NCBI RefSeq assembly: GCF_000368585.1
Contig: NZ_KB849557.1
Location: 274,500 to 338,499 of the forward strand
Reading direction: 5' to 3'
DNA: 64,000 nt
DNA from: Acinetobacter venetianus RAG-1 = CIP 110063
GTDB lineage: Bacteria > Pseudomonadota > Gammaproteobacteria > Pseudomonadales > Moraxellaceae
Under the pieces are notes generated by a model that worked only from the letters and a program-made list of their open reading frames with translations, was not told the origin of the DNA and did no database searches. Of this stretch, positions 37,972 through 46,730 are shown piece by piece (positions within the stretch are counted from its first letter, which is position 1; each line of letters begins with the position of its first letter). The translations under genes and the position numbers were made by a program.

Positions 37972-38811
37972 TCAACTCAAAGGATTATCCACCGCAAACA
38001 TGTGTTGATCTTCCAAACGGAACGCCATCAATTGCTGCCCCCAAACACAGCCACCATCAACATTTTGAATTTGAGAATTAATAGTCTTGCCCTGTAAAGC
38101 AGCCCAATGCCCAAAAATTAATTGATGGGTATGTGCTGCCAGACTTTCAAACTCAAACCAAGGCTGGAAACCTACTGGCATCGGTGCATCAAGCGCATCT
38201 TTAAAACCAAACTCCAAACGCCCTTTAGCATCAGTTAAACGCATACGGGTTAAATAGTTGGTAATACAACGCAATCGTGCCATTCCTGTCAGTTGATCTG
38301 ACCAAAGATCAGGTTGTTCACCGTACATTTCAGCAAGAAAAGTATCCAAAACAGTTAGATCGTCATGCCCAACAATCTGCTGTACTTCGCTTGCCAACTG
38401 AATTGTTTGCTCAGCATCCCAAATACATGGAACACCCGCGTGTGTAATTAGCATTTTAGCATTTGGACTTAAACTTAAAGGTTGTTTACGTAACCAATCA
38501 ATCAGTTCATCACCATCTATAGCATCAATAATATCTTGCGTACCATCTTTCTCTTTTGCTTTTTTAAAACCACGCGCACATGCAATCAAGGTTAGGTCAT
38601 GATTACCCAATACGGTTGAGGCAGCACCACGATCAGCTAACTTTTTTACAAAGCGTAAAGCACCTACAGAATTCTCTCCACGCGCAACCAAATCACCAGC
38701 GAACCACAAAAAATCTTGATCAGGATCAAAACGGATTTCTTTTAGCAATGCTTTCAGTGCTTCAAAACAGCCTTGCACATCGCCAATAACATAATTATAG
38801 CGTTTAGACAT
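37972..38811 (-). CDS. apaH: symmetrical bis(5'-nucleosyl)-tetraphosphatase
   Basis: Hydrolyses Ap4A to two ADP and acts on Np4-capped RNA. 279 residues with the calcineurin-type metallophosphatase motifs GDVQGCFEAL, GDLVARGENS and GNHDL in the first third and ITHAGVPCIWD further on. Its ATG overlaps the rsmA stop by one base, giving the conserved pdxA-rsmA-apaH order. Confidence 0.97.
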   Translation of the reverse strand: MSKRYNYVIGDVQGCFEALKALLKEIRFDPDQDFLWFAGDLVARGENSVGALRFVKKLADRGAASTVLGNHDLTLIACARGFKKAKEKDGTQDIIDAIDGDELIDWLRKQPLSLSPNAKMLITHAGVPCIWDAEQTIQLASEVQQIVGHDDLTVLDTFLAEMYGEQPDLWSDQLTGMARLRCITNYLTRMRLTDAKGRLEFGFKDALDAPMPVGFQPWFEFESLAAHTHQLIFGHWAALQGKTINSQIQNVDGGCVWGQQLMAFRLEDQHMFAVDNPLS

Positions 38812-39623
38812 TAAGCCACCATTTGATCCGACAATGCGACAAAATCGGCTAAACTCAAGGTTTCAGGGCGAGCCATTGGATCGACACCAGCTTTTTCAAA
38901 ACCATCTTCCGCCAACATTCCCTTTAAACTATTACGTAAGGTTTTACGACGTTGGGTAAATACATGCCCCACTAACCGTGCCAATGCTTTTTCATCTTTT
39001 GCAACGATTGGCTTAGTTTCATAAGGTTCTAAACGGAACACAGCAGATGTTACTTTCGGCGGAGGGTTAAATGAACCGGGCGGCACTTCGAATAAGAACG
39101 TTGGCTTACAGAAGTATTGGATCATCACTGATAAGCGGCCATATTCTTTAGTGTTTGGCGTTGCAGTAATACGATCAACCACTTCTTTTTGCAACATGAA
39201 GTGCATATCTTTCACTTTGTCTCCAAACTCCAAGAGGTGAAACAATAACGGAGTTGAAATGTTATATGGCAAATTCCCAACGACGCGAAGCGGACGACCC
39301 TCTTGAAAAAGTTGAGTAAAGTCATATTTCAAAGCATCTGCTTCAACAATCGTCAAACGTTCAGGATGAGGTACACGCCCCGGTAAACCAGCTGCTAAAT
39401 CGCGATCCAGCTCAACAACAGTCAATGCATCACACTCACCAATTAAAGGCGATGTTAACGCAGCCAAACCTGGACCAATTTCTACAATATTTTCGCCGGC
39501 ACGCGGATTCACTGAGCGTACAATTTTGGCAATCACACGTTGGTCATGTAAAAAGTTTTGACCAAAACGTTTTCGAGCCTGATGCCCTTCATCTTTAGGG
39601 TTTAGGGCATTAATTTGATACAT
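38811..39623 (-). CDS. rsmA: 16S rRNA (adenine1518/1519-N6)-dimethyltransferase RsmA (KsgA)
   Basis: Dimethylates two adjacent adenosines in the 3' hairpin of 16S rRNA during 30S maturation. 270 residues. Visible are KRFGQNFLHD at the start, the SAM motif VEIGPGLAALT, and the catalytic NLPYNISTPLLF, followed by the C-terminal FNPPPKVTSAVFRL and QRRKTLRNSLK. Confidence 0.98.
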   Translation of the reverse strand: MYQINALNPKDEGHQARKRFGQNFLHDQRVIAKIVRSVNPRAGENIVEIGPGLAALTSPLIGECDALTVVELDRDLAAGLPGRVPHPERLTIVEADALKYDFTQLFQEGRPLRVVGNLPYNISTPLLFHLLEFGDKVKDMHFMLQKEVVDRITATPNTKEYGRLSVMIQYFCKPTFLFEVPPGSFNPPPKVTSAVFRLEPYETKPIVAKDEKALARLVGHVFTQRRKTLRNSLKGMLAEDGFEKAGVDPMARPETLSLADFVALSDQMVA

Positions 39624-39654
39624 ATATTTATACTCAAAATTTCAGATTTAACTC

Positions 39655-39692
39655 TCCCCTCTTTTACGCAGAGGGATTTGGGGAGATTCGAG
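39655..39692. repeat. degenerate copy of an Acinetobacter-type palindromic repeat overlapping the 3' end of pdxA
   Basis: CTCCCCTCTTTTACGCAGAGGGATTTGGGGAGAT-type sequence, palindromic in layout (CTCCCC ... GGGGAG, with CTCTTTTACGCAGAG inside). It resembles the right half of the repeat at 55028-55098. The last seven codons of pdxA (ISPNPSA) and its stop are read from it. Confidence 0.55.
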
Positions 39693-40662
39693 CTAAATCA
39701 AGTGCTAAATCTACTGCCACATGCAAACTCGATGCTTTTGCTTGTCCAGTGCCTGCAAGAGAAAGTGCTGTACCGTGATCGACAGATGTACGAATAAATG
39801 GTAAGCCTAAGGTAATGTTGACTGCTTCACCAAAGCCTTGTGATTTTAACACAGGTAAACCTTGATCGTGATACATCGCTAAAACAGCGTCCGCATCTTT
39901 CAGATTTTCTGGCGTAAATAGAGTATCTGCGGGTAAGCTCAGACTCATTTCAATACCTTGATCGCGATAAGTTTCCAAAGCTGGATTGATCACATCAATT
40001 TCTTCACGCCCTAAATAGCCATCTTCACCCGCATGTGGATTCAAACCACAGACTAAAATACGAGGTGCGGCTATTTTAAATTTTGTTTTTAGATCATGAA
40101 TTAAAATATCAATCACTTGCTTTAGGCGCTCTTTGGTAATTGCATCTGGTACATCGCGTAAAGGCAAATGAGTCGTCACTAATGCAACACGTAAAGTTTT
40201 AGTTGCCAACATCATCACCACACGATCAACACCAGCAAACTCTTGGTAATATTCAGTATGACCACTAAAGCGAATACCAGCATCATTGATAATTGACTTT
40301 TGCACAGGTGCTGTCGCAACCCCAACACTCTTTCCAGTCATCGCATAATCAGCAGAACGTCGTAATTGTTCTAATACATAAGCCGAATTAGCCGAATCCA
40401 ATTGACCTAGAACAACTGAGTTTTTCAAAGGTACATGTTCTACAAATAGTTGCCCTTTTAAACTCGATTGCACTTGCCCACCATATGGGACAATCTCAAC
40501 ATTTAAATTCAACTGATTAATACGCTGCTCTAGCATTTTTATATCAGCGAGAATAACTACTGGGCGTTCATCTACACGATCCGCCAAACTCAGACAGATA
40601 TCTGGACCAATTCCCGTAGGTTCACCTGAAGTCACATATAAAGGAAGCATAGAAACAGCCAA
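39664..40662 (-). CDS. pdxA: 4-hydroxythreonine-4-phosphate dehydrogenase
   Basis: NAD-dependent enzyme of pyridoxal phosphate synthesis, 332 residues. The N-terminus LPLYVTSGEPTGIGPDICL, FSGHTEYYQEFAGVD and VCGLNPHAGEDGYLGREE (metal His) and VLAMYHDQGLPVLK are all family blocks. The C-terminal seven residues come from an intergenic repeat that has extended or replaced the original end, after ALDLAR. This should not affect the catalytic core. Confidence 0.97.
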   Translation of the reverse strand: MAVSMLPLYVTSGEPTGIGPDICLSLADRVDERPVVILADIKMLEQRINQLNLNVEIVPYGGQVQSSLKGQLFVEHVPLKNSVVLGQLDSANSAYVLEQLRRSADYAMTGKSVGVATAPVQKSIINDAGIRFSGHTEYYQEFAGVDRVVMMLATKTLRVALVTTHLPLRDVPDAITKERLKQVIDILIHDLKTKFKIAAPRILVCGLNPHAGEDGYLGREEIDVINPALETYRDQGIEMSLSLPADTLFTPENLKDADAVLAMYHDQGLPVLKSQGFGEAVNITLGLPFIRTSVDHGTALSLAGTGQAKASSLHVAVDLALDLARISPNPSA

Positions 40663-40733
40663 TCATCTAGATTTCAATATAGTGTAGCGAAAATCTAAAT
40701 GTAGCTATAGTATTCCTTTGAAAAACATCTTCG

Positions 40734-41384
40734 CTACGGCATTGTAGACTTCGGTAAATTTTCAGGCACTAAGTTGGAAGGTACAAAATTTGGTGATCTT
40801 GACCAAGGATTAATCTTTTGCTGTGTCTTTTTATGCTCAGGACGAGCAACAGTTGCAGACTCATCTTTTTTCTCTACGACAACGACACTACTACTAGGTC
40901 TATCGATAACCACAACACTACTACTCACTTTTTCAGCGATTGGATTTACGACTGTTTCCTTTTTCTCAACAACAGCAATTGGTTGCTCTTTCTTTTCAAC
41001 TGGCGATGAAGCAACCACACCACTTGCAGGACTCACATAAGGTTGAGCAGCAAGGACACCTTGCTTAACAATTGTTTGCGTCGTTGGTTTCGGTGCTTGA
41101 GATGCTGTGCCACTTGATGTGTCTTGAAGATTCATCGGATCCACAGGGATTTCAATCGCTTTCATTTCATTCGTAACAGCCATCATCGGGTCGATATGTT
41201 CATCCCCACGACTTTCGATAACTTCAAGCTTTCGGCTGGTACCTTCTTTTGGCTGGAATTCAGAGTAGTTCGTAACACTGGTTTGATCTACCCATTTATA
41301 AAGTCGTCGAGCATTTGTCTGTGCTGAACAAACACCGACTAATAGTGCAACTACAACAATTTTTGTAGAAAACGACAACTCCAT
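40734..41384 (-). CDS. DUF4124 domain-containing exported protein
   Basis: About 216 residues. A signal peptide (STKIVVVALLVGVCSAQTNA) precedes a DUF4124 segment (RRLYKWVDQTSVTNYSEFQP), then a long low-complexity tail rich in Val, Lys, Glu, Pro and Ser with a repeated SSSVVV...RP/EKK pattern at about residues 150-180. The ATG at 41384 is preferred, with GGGGA upstream, over one four codons earlier. Probably periplasmic; function unknown. Confidence 0.8.
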   Translation of the reverse strand: MELSFSTKIVVVALLVGVCSAQTNARRLYKWVDQTSVTNYSEFQPKEGTSRKLEVIESRGDEHIDPMMAVTNEMKAIEIPVDPMNLQDTSSGTASQAPKPTTQTIVKQGVLAAQPYVSPASGVVASSPVEKKEQPIAVVEKKETVVNPIAEKVSSSVVVIDRPSSSVVVVEKKDESATVARPEHKKTQQKINPWSRSPNFVPSNLVPENLPKSTMP

Positions 41385-41644
41385 CAAATTCCCCATAAAA
41401 ACAAATAAATAATTCTATTTTTTAATTACTTGGTATAAAAATAATAGGGTAAATCCTATACACTCACAAGATAAATAATCATGATTTCCATCCACGCTTG
41501 TTGTTTACAAAATCAGTCACATTGCAGCAAAATATGACATCTTGATGGAATTGTTCTTGTGCCCTTTTATAAATTCATATAGAATTCGGTCTCCTTTTGT
41601 TTGGGCGATTCCTTGCTCAAACCAACTATAATAGGTAGTGGTTA

Positions 41645-42073
41645 ATGAAAACTCTCAGCGCTAAGCCTGCTGAAGTTCAACACGACTGGTACGTTGTTGA
41701 TGCTTCAGGCAAAACTTTAGGTCGTCTTGCGACTGAAATCGCTCGTCGTTTACGCGGTAAGCACAAAACATCTTATACTCCTCACGTTGACACTGGTGAC
41801 TACATCGTTGTGATCAATGCTGAACAAGTTCAAGTGACTGGTAACAAATCACTTGATAAAAAATACTATCGCCACACTGGTTTCCCTGGTGGTATTCGCG
41901 AAACTAATTTTGAAAAATTAGTTGAGCACAAACCAGAAGAAATCTTCCAACGTGCTGTAAAAGGTATGTTGCCAAAAGGTCCTCTTGGTTATGCGATGAT
42001 CAAGAAGATGAAAGTGTACGCTGGTAGCGAGCATCCTCATACTGCTCAACAGCCACAAGTTTTGGACATCTAA
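41645..42073 (+). CDS. rplM: 50S ribosomal protein L13
   Basis: 142 residues, the standard length. It begins [28 protein letters not shown] and includes [19 protein letters not shown] and [19 protein letters not shown]. Forms the usual rplM-rpsI operon. A promoter is expected in the 260-base AT-rich region upstream, where TTGTGC and TATAGA (spacing 15) are the best but weak elements. Confidence 0.99.
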   Translation: MKTLSAKPAEVQHDWYVVDASGKTLGRLATEIARRLRGKHKTSYTPHVDTGDYIVVINAEQVQVTGNKSLDKKYYRHTGFPGGIRETNFEKLVEHKPEEIFQRAVKGMLPKGPLGYAMIKKMKVYAGSEHPHTAQQPQVLDI

Positions 42074-42085
42074 GGGATACAGCAC

Positions 42086-42472
42086 ATGGCTACTAACTAT
42101 GGTACAGGTCGCCGTAAGACCGCAACTGCACGTGTTTTCTTATCAGCTGGTACAGGCAAACTCGTAATTAACAATCGTACTTTAGAGCAATATTTCGGTC
42201 GTGAAACTGCTCGTATGGTTGTGCGTCAGCCTTTAGAGCTTTTAGAAGCAACTGAAAAATATGACCTTTACATCACTGTTAAAGGTGGTGGTATGGGTGG
42301 TCAAGCTGGCGCTATCCGTCACGGTATTACTCGTGCATTGATCGCTGCTGACGAAACTTTAAAACCTGCTCTTCGTCAAGCTGGTTTCGTTACTCGTGAC
42401 GCTCGTGAAGTTGAACGTAAGAAACTTGGTTTACGTAAAGCTCGTAAACGTCCTCAATTCTCTAAACGTTAA
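42086..42472 (+). CDS. rpsI: 30S ribosomal protein S9
   Basis: 128 residues, with the conserved [14 protein letters not shown] start, [19 protein letters not shown], and the C-terminal [17 protein letters not shown] whose last residues reach the P-site tRNA. It follows rplM by 12 bases and ends before a strong terminator. Confidence 0.99.
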   Translation: MATNYGTGRRKTATARVFLSAGTGKLVINNRTLEQYFGRETARMVVRQPLELLEATEKYDLYITVKGGGMGGQAGAIRHGITRALIAADETLKPALRQAGFVTRDAREVERKKLGLRKARKRPQFSKR

Positions 42473-42493
42473 TCGCTTTACGAATTGGACAAA

Positions 42494-42520
42494 AAACCTC
42501 GGATATTTCCGAGGTTTTTT
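42494..42520. terminator. bidirectional terminator between rpsI and the convergent lipoprotein gene
   Basis: AAACCTCGGA-TATT-TCCGAGGTTT with T runs on both strands (TTTTTTT on +, AAAAAA before the stem). Confidence 0.9.
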
Positions 42521-42530
42521 TATTTGCCGA

Positions 42531-42932
42531 TTATTTCTTCTTAGAACAATCCATAACAGCATCACCTGTAGAATACTCTGTCACAAGACAACCATCTTGC
42601 ATATAAGTCTTAGTTTCGCGTGTCGAAAACGGATAGTCTTCTGGGATTGGTGCATTACATGGCTGATCAGTCTTTTCATTTACCATTTTGATCGGCCCAT
42701 CATTATAAATCGTCACTTTACATCCCTTGACCACGTACTCACTTTTGATACCACCGTAATCTTGCACCTCATTACAAGCATCAGCACTCTGATCATCACA
42801 AGAATCCGCCGCAATTGAGATTTGCACATCATTTTCAGATCGAACATCAACTGCTGATCCTTGATTAGACACACTTGCACAACTGCTCAGCAATAACATA
42901 CTCGACAAGATCATCAAGCCATAATATTTCAT
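42531..42932 (-). CDS. hypothetical lipoprotein
   Basis: 133 residues. The signal peptide has a lipobox LSSC at about residue 18. The mature part has about seven cysteines (DSCDDQSADACNE, VKGCKVTIYNDG, DQPCNAP, QDGCLVTEY, VMDCSKKK), possibly disulphide bonded in the periplasm, with a KGCKVTIYNDGPI / DGCLVTEYSTGDA near-repeat. I do not recognise the family. It is convergent with rpsI and shares its terminator. Confidence 0.75.
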   Translation of the reverse strand: MKYYGLMILSSMLLLSSCASVSNQGSAVDVRSENDVQISIAADSCDDQSADACNEVQDYGGIKSEYVVKGCKVTIYNDGPIKMVNEKTDQPCNAPIPEDYPFSTRETKTYMQDGCLVTEYSTGDAVMDCSKKK

Positions 42933-43057
42933 TTAATTTTTCTCTCTTTGAATTTATTGAATATTAGATTTATTTGAATCATCATATTCTTAAGCTTTAA
43001 GTGATTTCCAACGTTAATTTTAGTATTCTAAACAGTCAATCATAATTTTTCGGATTT

Positions 43058-43717
43058 ATGTCTTTAGAAAATCCCCCAAGCCCTGTTCAAGGCATCACAT
43101 TGTATAGTCATGCCGATGATTTCCGTTCGCACTGGATTCGTTTTTTGCTTGCTGAAAAACAAATCAAATACCATCTGATTCTCACAGACCATGAAGATGA
43201 GGATTTGGCTGATCTCAATCCATACAATCAGTTGCCAATGTTAATTGAGCAAAATCTAAAGCTATTTTCTCCGAATGTGATTGCAGAATACTTAGATGAC
43301 CGCTATCGCCAGAATAAACTTTATGCCGATGCTCCTATGGCAAGAGCAGAACAAAGACAGTATATTTGGCGTTTTGAACAAGACTGGTTCAAGCTTGCAG
43401 ACAGTATGCTTCGACATGCAGATACATTAGATTTAACTCAAAAGCAAAAAGCGCAAAAAGAATTAAGAGATACGCTGATTTCATTGACTCCACTATTTCA
43501 ACACTTTCCCTTTTTTATGTCTGAAACCTTTTCAATTTTGGACTGTATGTTAGCCCCGATCTTCTTGCGCTTAAAAAGCATGGGAATCGAGTTACCACAA
43601 CAACACTGTCGACCTATTTTCTTGTATTGTCATCGTATCTTTAGCCGACCTTCTTTCATTAAATCAATGACAGCTCAAGAAAAAAACAGCTACAATGAAT
43701 TCATTTCAACGATTTAA
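43058..43717 (+). CDS. sspA: stringent starvation protein A
   Basis: Glutathione S-transferase-like RNA polymerase-associated protein, 219 residues: an N-terminal thioredoxin-like domain (GITLYSHADDFRSHWIRFLLAEK, then NPYNQLPMLIEQNLKLFSPNVIAEYLDDRY) and a C-terminal helical domain ending LYCHRIFSRPSF. It lies 14 bases upstream of sspB, the conserved pair. Confidence 0.95.
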   Translation: MSLENPPSPVQGITLYSHADDFRSHWIRFLLAEKQIKYHLILTDHEDEDLADLNPYNQLPMLIEQNLKLFSPNVIAEYLDDRYRQNKLYADAPMARAEQRQYIWRFEQDWFKLADSMLRHADTLDLTQKQKAQKELRDTLISLTPLFQHFPFFMSETFSILDCMLAPIFLRLKSMGIELPQQHCRPIFLYCHRIFSRPSFIKSMTAQEKNSYNEFISTI

Positions 43718-43731
43718 CAAGTTTATAAATT

Positions 43732-44157
43732 ATGTCTGAGCAAATCACTTTTTCTCCAACACGCCCGTATCTTGCTCGTGCCATTTATGAATGGATTTGC
43801 GATAACCAACTAACACCATATTTATTAGTTGACGCGACTCAGCCGAATACTGAAGTTCCTCAACAATTTGTGAAAGATGGTCAAATCGTTTTAAATTTAG
43901 CTCCTCATGCAATTCATCAATTACACATGAGTAATGATGCAATTACTTTTTCAGCGCGTTTTGGTGGTGTAGCCAAAGAAATTTATGTGCCAATTCGAGC
44001 AGTTCTCGGTATTTATGCACGTGAAAATGGTCAAGGATTATTTTTCGATCCAAGTGAATATGAAGATATTCAAGAGCAACCAATTACGCAAACAGATGAA
44101 ACTAAACAAGAGGCGGAACCGAGCAAGAAGAAGCCGTCTTTAAGAATCTTAGATTAA
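43732..44157 (+). CDS. sspB: ClpXP protease specificity-enhancing factor SspB
   Basis: Adaptor that hands ssrA-tagged proteins to ClpXP, 141 residues. The structured domain includes RPYLARAIYEWICDNQLTPYLLVDA and NLAPHAIHQLHMSNDAITFSARFGG, followed by an acidic flexible tail and the ClpX-binding end KKKPSLRILD. Cotranscribed with sspA. Confidence 0.96.
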   Translation: MSEQITFSPTRPYLARAIYEWICDNQLTPYLLVDATQPNTEVPQQFVKDGQIVLNLAPHAIHQLHMSNDAITFSARFGGVAKEIYVPIRAVLGIYARENGQGLFFDPSEYEDIQEQPITQTDETKQEAEPSKKKPSLRILD

Positions 44158-44178
44158 AAATAAAAGAGGACGTCCGAG

Positions 44179-44838
44179 ATGGCATTTGACTTAGTTCAGT
44201 ATTTTTCTGAACAAATTAAAATTCAAAAACCGCAACTTTTTAGCACACACTCGCCCAAAGAGAAGTGTGCATTTGTTGATGAAGTCAATGCGCTGACATT
44301 AGGTCAGTTAATTAGTCTTTGGAAACAAAATCCACAAAAGCTATATCAAGAAATTAAAGCGACTGATCCGCTTTATATTCAAGAAATTGCACGCCATCTA
44401 ACAACCTCTGCAAAGAACCAATCGAAATTAACTGCATCAGAGCAAGAATCCAGTATTTCTGAGATTGTGAGCTTACAGTTCAATGAATTAAATCAGTTGG
44501 ATCAGACAGGTAACTTTGGTCAAACAGGCTTAGCAGAGTTGTTATTAGGACAAGTTGAACATCTTTCTGGCCAAGCAGAAGATTGGGTTTGGTCGACCAA
44601 TCAGCTCACTGAGCTCATCGGTTCCAAACCAATCGAACAAGAAGAAATCTCTTTAGAAGCAACCATGCAGGAGTTCAATCAAATGGTTAATCAAGCACAG
44701 CCTAACGTTCATCACGCAGAAGAACTTGACGTTGAACAACCAAGTATCCCAGGCTGGTCTTACCTGCTTTCCCCAATCGTTGCATTGGTCATTTTGCTGT
44801 CACTCTATTGCTCATATAGTCAATTAATCGGGCATTAA
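44179..44838 (+). CDS. tail-anchored hypothetical membrane protein
   Basis: 219 residues, not recognised. Helical and polar for most of its length (a Gln/Glu-rich region from about 70 to 185), with a single membrane segment near the C-terminus (about residues 197-213, LSPIVALVILLSLYCSY). AGAGGA lies 8 bases before the ATG, 21 bases after sspB, so it is probably read through from sspAB. It ends just before a long hairpin. Confidence 0.7.
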   Translation: MAFDLVQYFSEQIKIQKPQLFSTHSPKEKCAFVDEVNALTLGQLISLWKQNPQKLYQEIKATDPLYIQEIARHLTTSAKNQSKLTASEQESSISEIVSLQFNELNQLDQTGNFGQTGLAELLLGQVEHLSGQAEDWVWSTNQLTELIGSKPIEQEEISLEATMQEFNQMVNQAQPNVHHAEELDVEQPSIPGWSYLLSPIVALVILLSLYCSYSQLIGH

Positions 44839-44851
44839 TTTATTAAAGACG

Positions 44852-44885
44852 ATGATAGGAAAAGTACAAATGCTTTTTCTATCAT
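44852..44885 (+). terminator. 13-bp hairpin after the tail-anchored protein gene
   Basis: ATGATAGGAAAAG / CTTTTTCTATCAT with one G-U pair and an 8-base loop. No immediate T run (T-rich stretch starts about 10 bases later), so it could be a terminator or an mRNA end-protecting hairpin. The rest of the 386-base gap up to 45225 is more than 75% A+T and holds a palindrome and a promoter listed separately, with no other gene seen. Confidence 0.5.
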
Positions 44886-45053
44886 ACACTTATAATATTT
44901 TTAAATTTATTTAAATATTAGTTCAAAACATTTTAACAAAAAATATTTTACATTTATTTACAATCAAAAACCCTACTTAAAATAAAATATTACTGTGAAT
45001 AAAATCACAGAAAATTAAAAATAATATCCCCACTTTCCACTTTAAAACGTTTT

Positions 45054-45072
45054 ATTGACAAAAATTGTCAAT
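45054..45072. promoter_or_regulatory. palindrome upstream of the roadblock/GTPase locus
   Basis: ATTGACAAAAATTGTCAAT: perfect 8-bp arms around AAA, 40 bases upstream of the -35 box at 45112. A candidate operator or activator site for the locus; the regulator is unknown. Confidence 0.5.
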
Positions 45073-45111
45073 TAATAGCACTGCTGTGATTTTAATTATT
45101 TTCAAACATGA

Positions 45112-45139
45112 TTGATTTAATAAAAGAGTTTCCTATAAT
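45112..45139 (+). promoter_or_regulatory. sigma70 promoter of the roadblock/GTPase locus
   Basis: -35 TTGATT (45112-45117), 16-base spacer, perfect -10 TATAAT (45134-45139). Leader about 78 bases to the ATG at 45225. Confidence 0.65.
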
Positions 45140-45224
45140 GAAATTAACTGCTTTTGAAGAATAATCTAAAACAAAAGTAGGGAATATAAATTCATAAACA
45201 AGATGTATTAGTAGAGATAATATC

Positions 45225-45584
45225 ATGGCTAAAATTTCATTAGAAAGCTTGACAAATATTGATGGTTTCGTTGCAGCAGCGTTAGTAGACACAGAAAGCG
45301 GTTTGGCGCTGGCAACACAAGGTGGGGGTGCAATCGACTTAGAATTAGCAGCTGCAGGTAATACCGAGGTTATTCGAGCAAAACGCCGTGTTGCCAACTC
45401 ATTGAAACTCAACGATGACATCGAAGATATCCTGATTACACTTGGTAAGGCATATCACTTAATCCGTCCATTAGAAAGCAATGGCAATCTGTTTCTCTAC
45501 CTCGTTTTAGACCGTACTAAATCTAACCTAGCGATGGCTCGCCACGAACTTAAAACTTTCGAGAAAGAATTAGACTTTGCTTAA
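45225..45584 (+). CDS. roadblock/LC7-like domain protein (first of two)
   Basis: 119-residue single-domain protein. The pattern [25 protein letters not shown] at residues 7-31, a helix with [15 protein letters not shown], then [18 protein letters not shown] and [22 protein letters not shown] is the strand-strand-helix-strand-strand-helix order of roadblock/LC7 proteins (MglB, CvnB type). Such domains dimerise and bind small GTPases as GAPs or scaffolds. The GTPase encoded at 46731 is the obvious partner. It has its own promoter and is 166 bases upstream of the next gene. Confidence 0.8.
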   Translation: MAKISLESLTNIDGFVAAALVDTESGLALATQGGGAIDLELAAAGNTEVIRAKRRVANSLKLNDDIEDILITLGKAYHLIRPLESNGNLFLYLVLDRTKSNLAMARHELKTFEKELDFA

Positions 45585-45690
45585 TTAATTTTGCAGAATC
45601 TTTAATATATTAGACTTCTTGTATATATTTTAATTTTATTTATTTGACCAGTAAGTAAATTTAAAATAATACAAGCAGTCTATTATTAGT

Positions 45691-45710
45691 CTTTAGTATT
45701 AAGACTAAAG
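45691..45710 (+). promoter_or_regulatory. inverted repeat between roadblock gene and the following gene
   Basis: CTTTAGT-ATTAAG-ACTAAAG, a 7-bp stem with 6-base loop and no T run, 40 bases upstream of the ATG at 45751. It may be an RNA hairpin or operator setting different levels for the first roadblock protein and the downstream genes. Confidence 0.4.
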
Positions 45711-45750
45711 TTGTGCAGTCCAATGTTTTATAAAATATTAAAGTGATACT

Positions 45751-46722
45751 ATGAATGGACATTGCATTAATATCGCAATTTCAGGTATAAGTTTAAAAGT
45801 TTCAGATGAATTAAAAATAGAACTTAGAAAAACAATACCGAATGAATTTGGAATTAACTGGATTAATATTGCCGATCCAAATATAGACTTATTATTAATA
45901 AACGAAAATTTTTTTGATACCGAAGGTATCCAACGTATTATCGAAGAAAAAAAATTACCATGCTTAAAAGTTTCTAAAGCTCAAGGTGCTTGCAACATTG
46001 AGGAAAACAACACACTTTATTTGCCATTCCAACAAACCGATGCTTTAAAAAACTGGATTCATCTTCGACTGCTTAGCTATTTGTCACATCAACAATCACA
46101 ACAACCTAAAGTAAAAGAAGAGGTTTCGACACATCATGTTGTAAATGAGAAATTTCTTAACGACATGTTAAATCCTGAGAATGCTCGGCTACATCTTTTT
46201 GATGATCATGGCACGCTAGCAATTATTGATACACGCAGCCAAATTGCTTGGTTGGAGCCGACGAGAACACAAACTCAAACCAATCATAGCTTCAATTACA
46301 GCTTTGCAACGACCTCTGACTTTACCAAAGTGTCTCGTAAGGTTGAGTACGACCTACAAGATTGGTTATGGAATCTTTTTTGGCATTCTTTGGAGTTTCA
46401 GCAACTCGCTCCTAGCGAAAATGAATGCTTTAAAATCGAATATTGGCCACAGCCCGCTCAAAGTGCTGATCGCAAAACAACACTTTTACTCGCAGCATGT
46501 TTTATACAAGGAGCTCAACTCTCTCAAGTCGCAACTCAATTAAAACTTCCTATTCAAACGGTTCAACAATTTATTGCTGCCTGTATTGCATCCAATAACG
46601 GCGGTATTATTTCAGCATCAGACAGCCATTATTTAAAATCAGAAACAGATGAACAATCCGCTGAACAAAACGGCTTTTTAAATAAATTTTTCGGCAAAAT
46701 CAGACGCCGATTTGGGCTTTAA
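45751..46722 (+). CDS. unknown protein of the GTPase/roadblock locus, possible C-terminal winged helix
   Basis: 323 residues, family not recognised. Residues 1-110 look alpha/beta (ISGISLKVSDELKIELRKTIP, then NIADPNIDLLLINENFFDTEG), reminiscent of a receiver-like or Rossmannoid fold without a clear active site. A middle region contains FDDHGTLAIIDTRSQIAWLEP. The end, about 245-295 (TTLLLAACFIQGAQLSQVATQLKLPIQTVQQFIAACIA split over two helices), resembles a helix-turn-helix, like DUF742 proteins (CvnC) that sit between roadblock and GTPase in conservons. Eight bases separate it from the GTPase gene. Sure as a gene, not as a function. Confidence 0.7.
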   Translation: MNGHCINIAISGISLKVSDELKIELRKTIPNEFGINWINIADPNIDLLLINENFFDTEGIQRIIEEKKLPCLKVSKAQGACNIEENNTLYLPFQQTDALKNWIHLRLLSYLSHQQSQQPKVKEEVSTHHVVNEKFLNDMLNPENARLHLFDDHGTLAIIDTRSQIAWLEPTRTQTQTNHSFNYSFATTSDFTKVSRKVEYDLQDWLWNLFWHSLEFQQLAPSENECFKIEYWPQPAQSADRKTTLLLAACFIQGAQLSQVATQLKLPIQTVQQFIAACIASNNGGIISASDSHYLKSETDEQSAEQNGFLNKFFGKIRRRFGL

Positions 46723-46730
46723 GGAATTCT

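Noticed and set aside
41397..41644. promoter for rplM (TTGTGC / TATAGA)
   Set aside because: Spacing of 15 and weak boxes; several other combinations are equally poor, so no site is listed.
42396..42818. 140-codon + strand frame starting inside rpsI
   Set aside because: Runs through the rpsI terminator and lies antisense to the lipoprotein gene, which has a clear lipobox and signal peptide.
45092..45421. 109-codon - strand frame over the first roadblock gene and its promoter
   Set aside because: Overlaps the start of the better supported roadblock gene and its promoter; no family resemblance.
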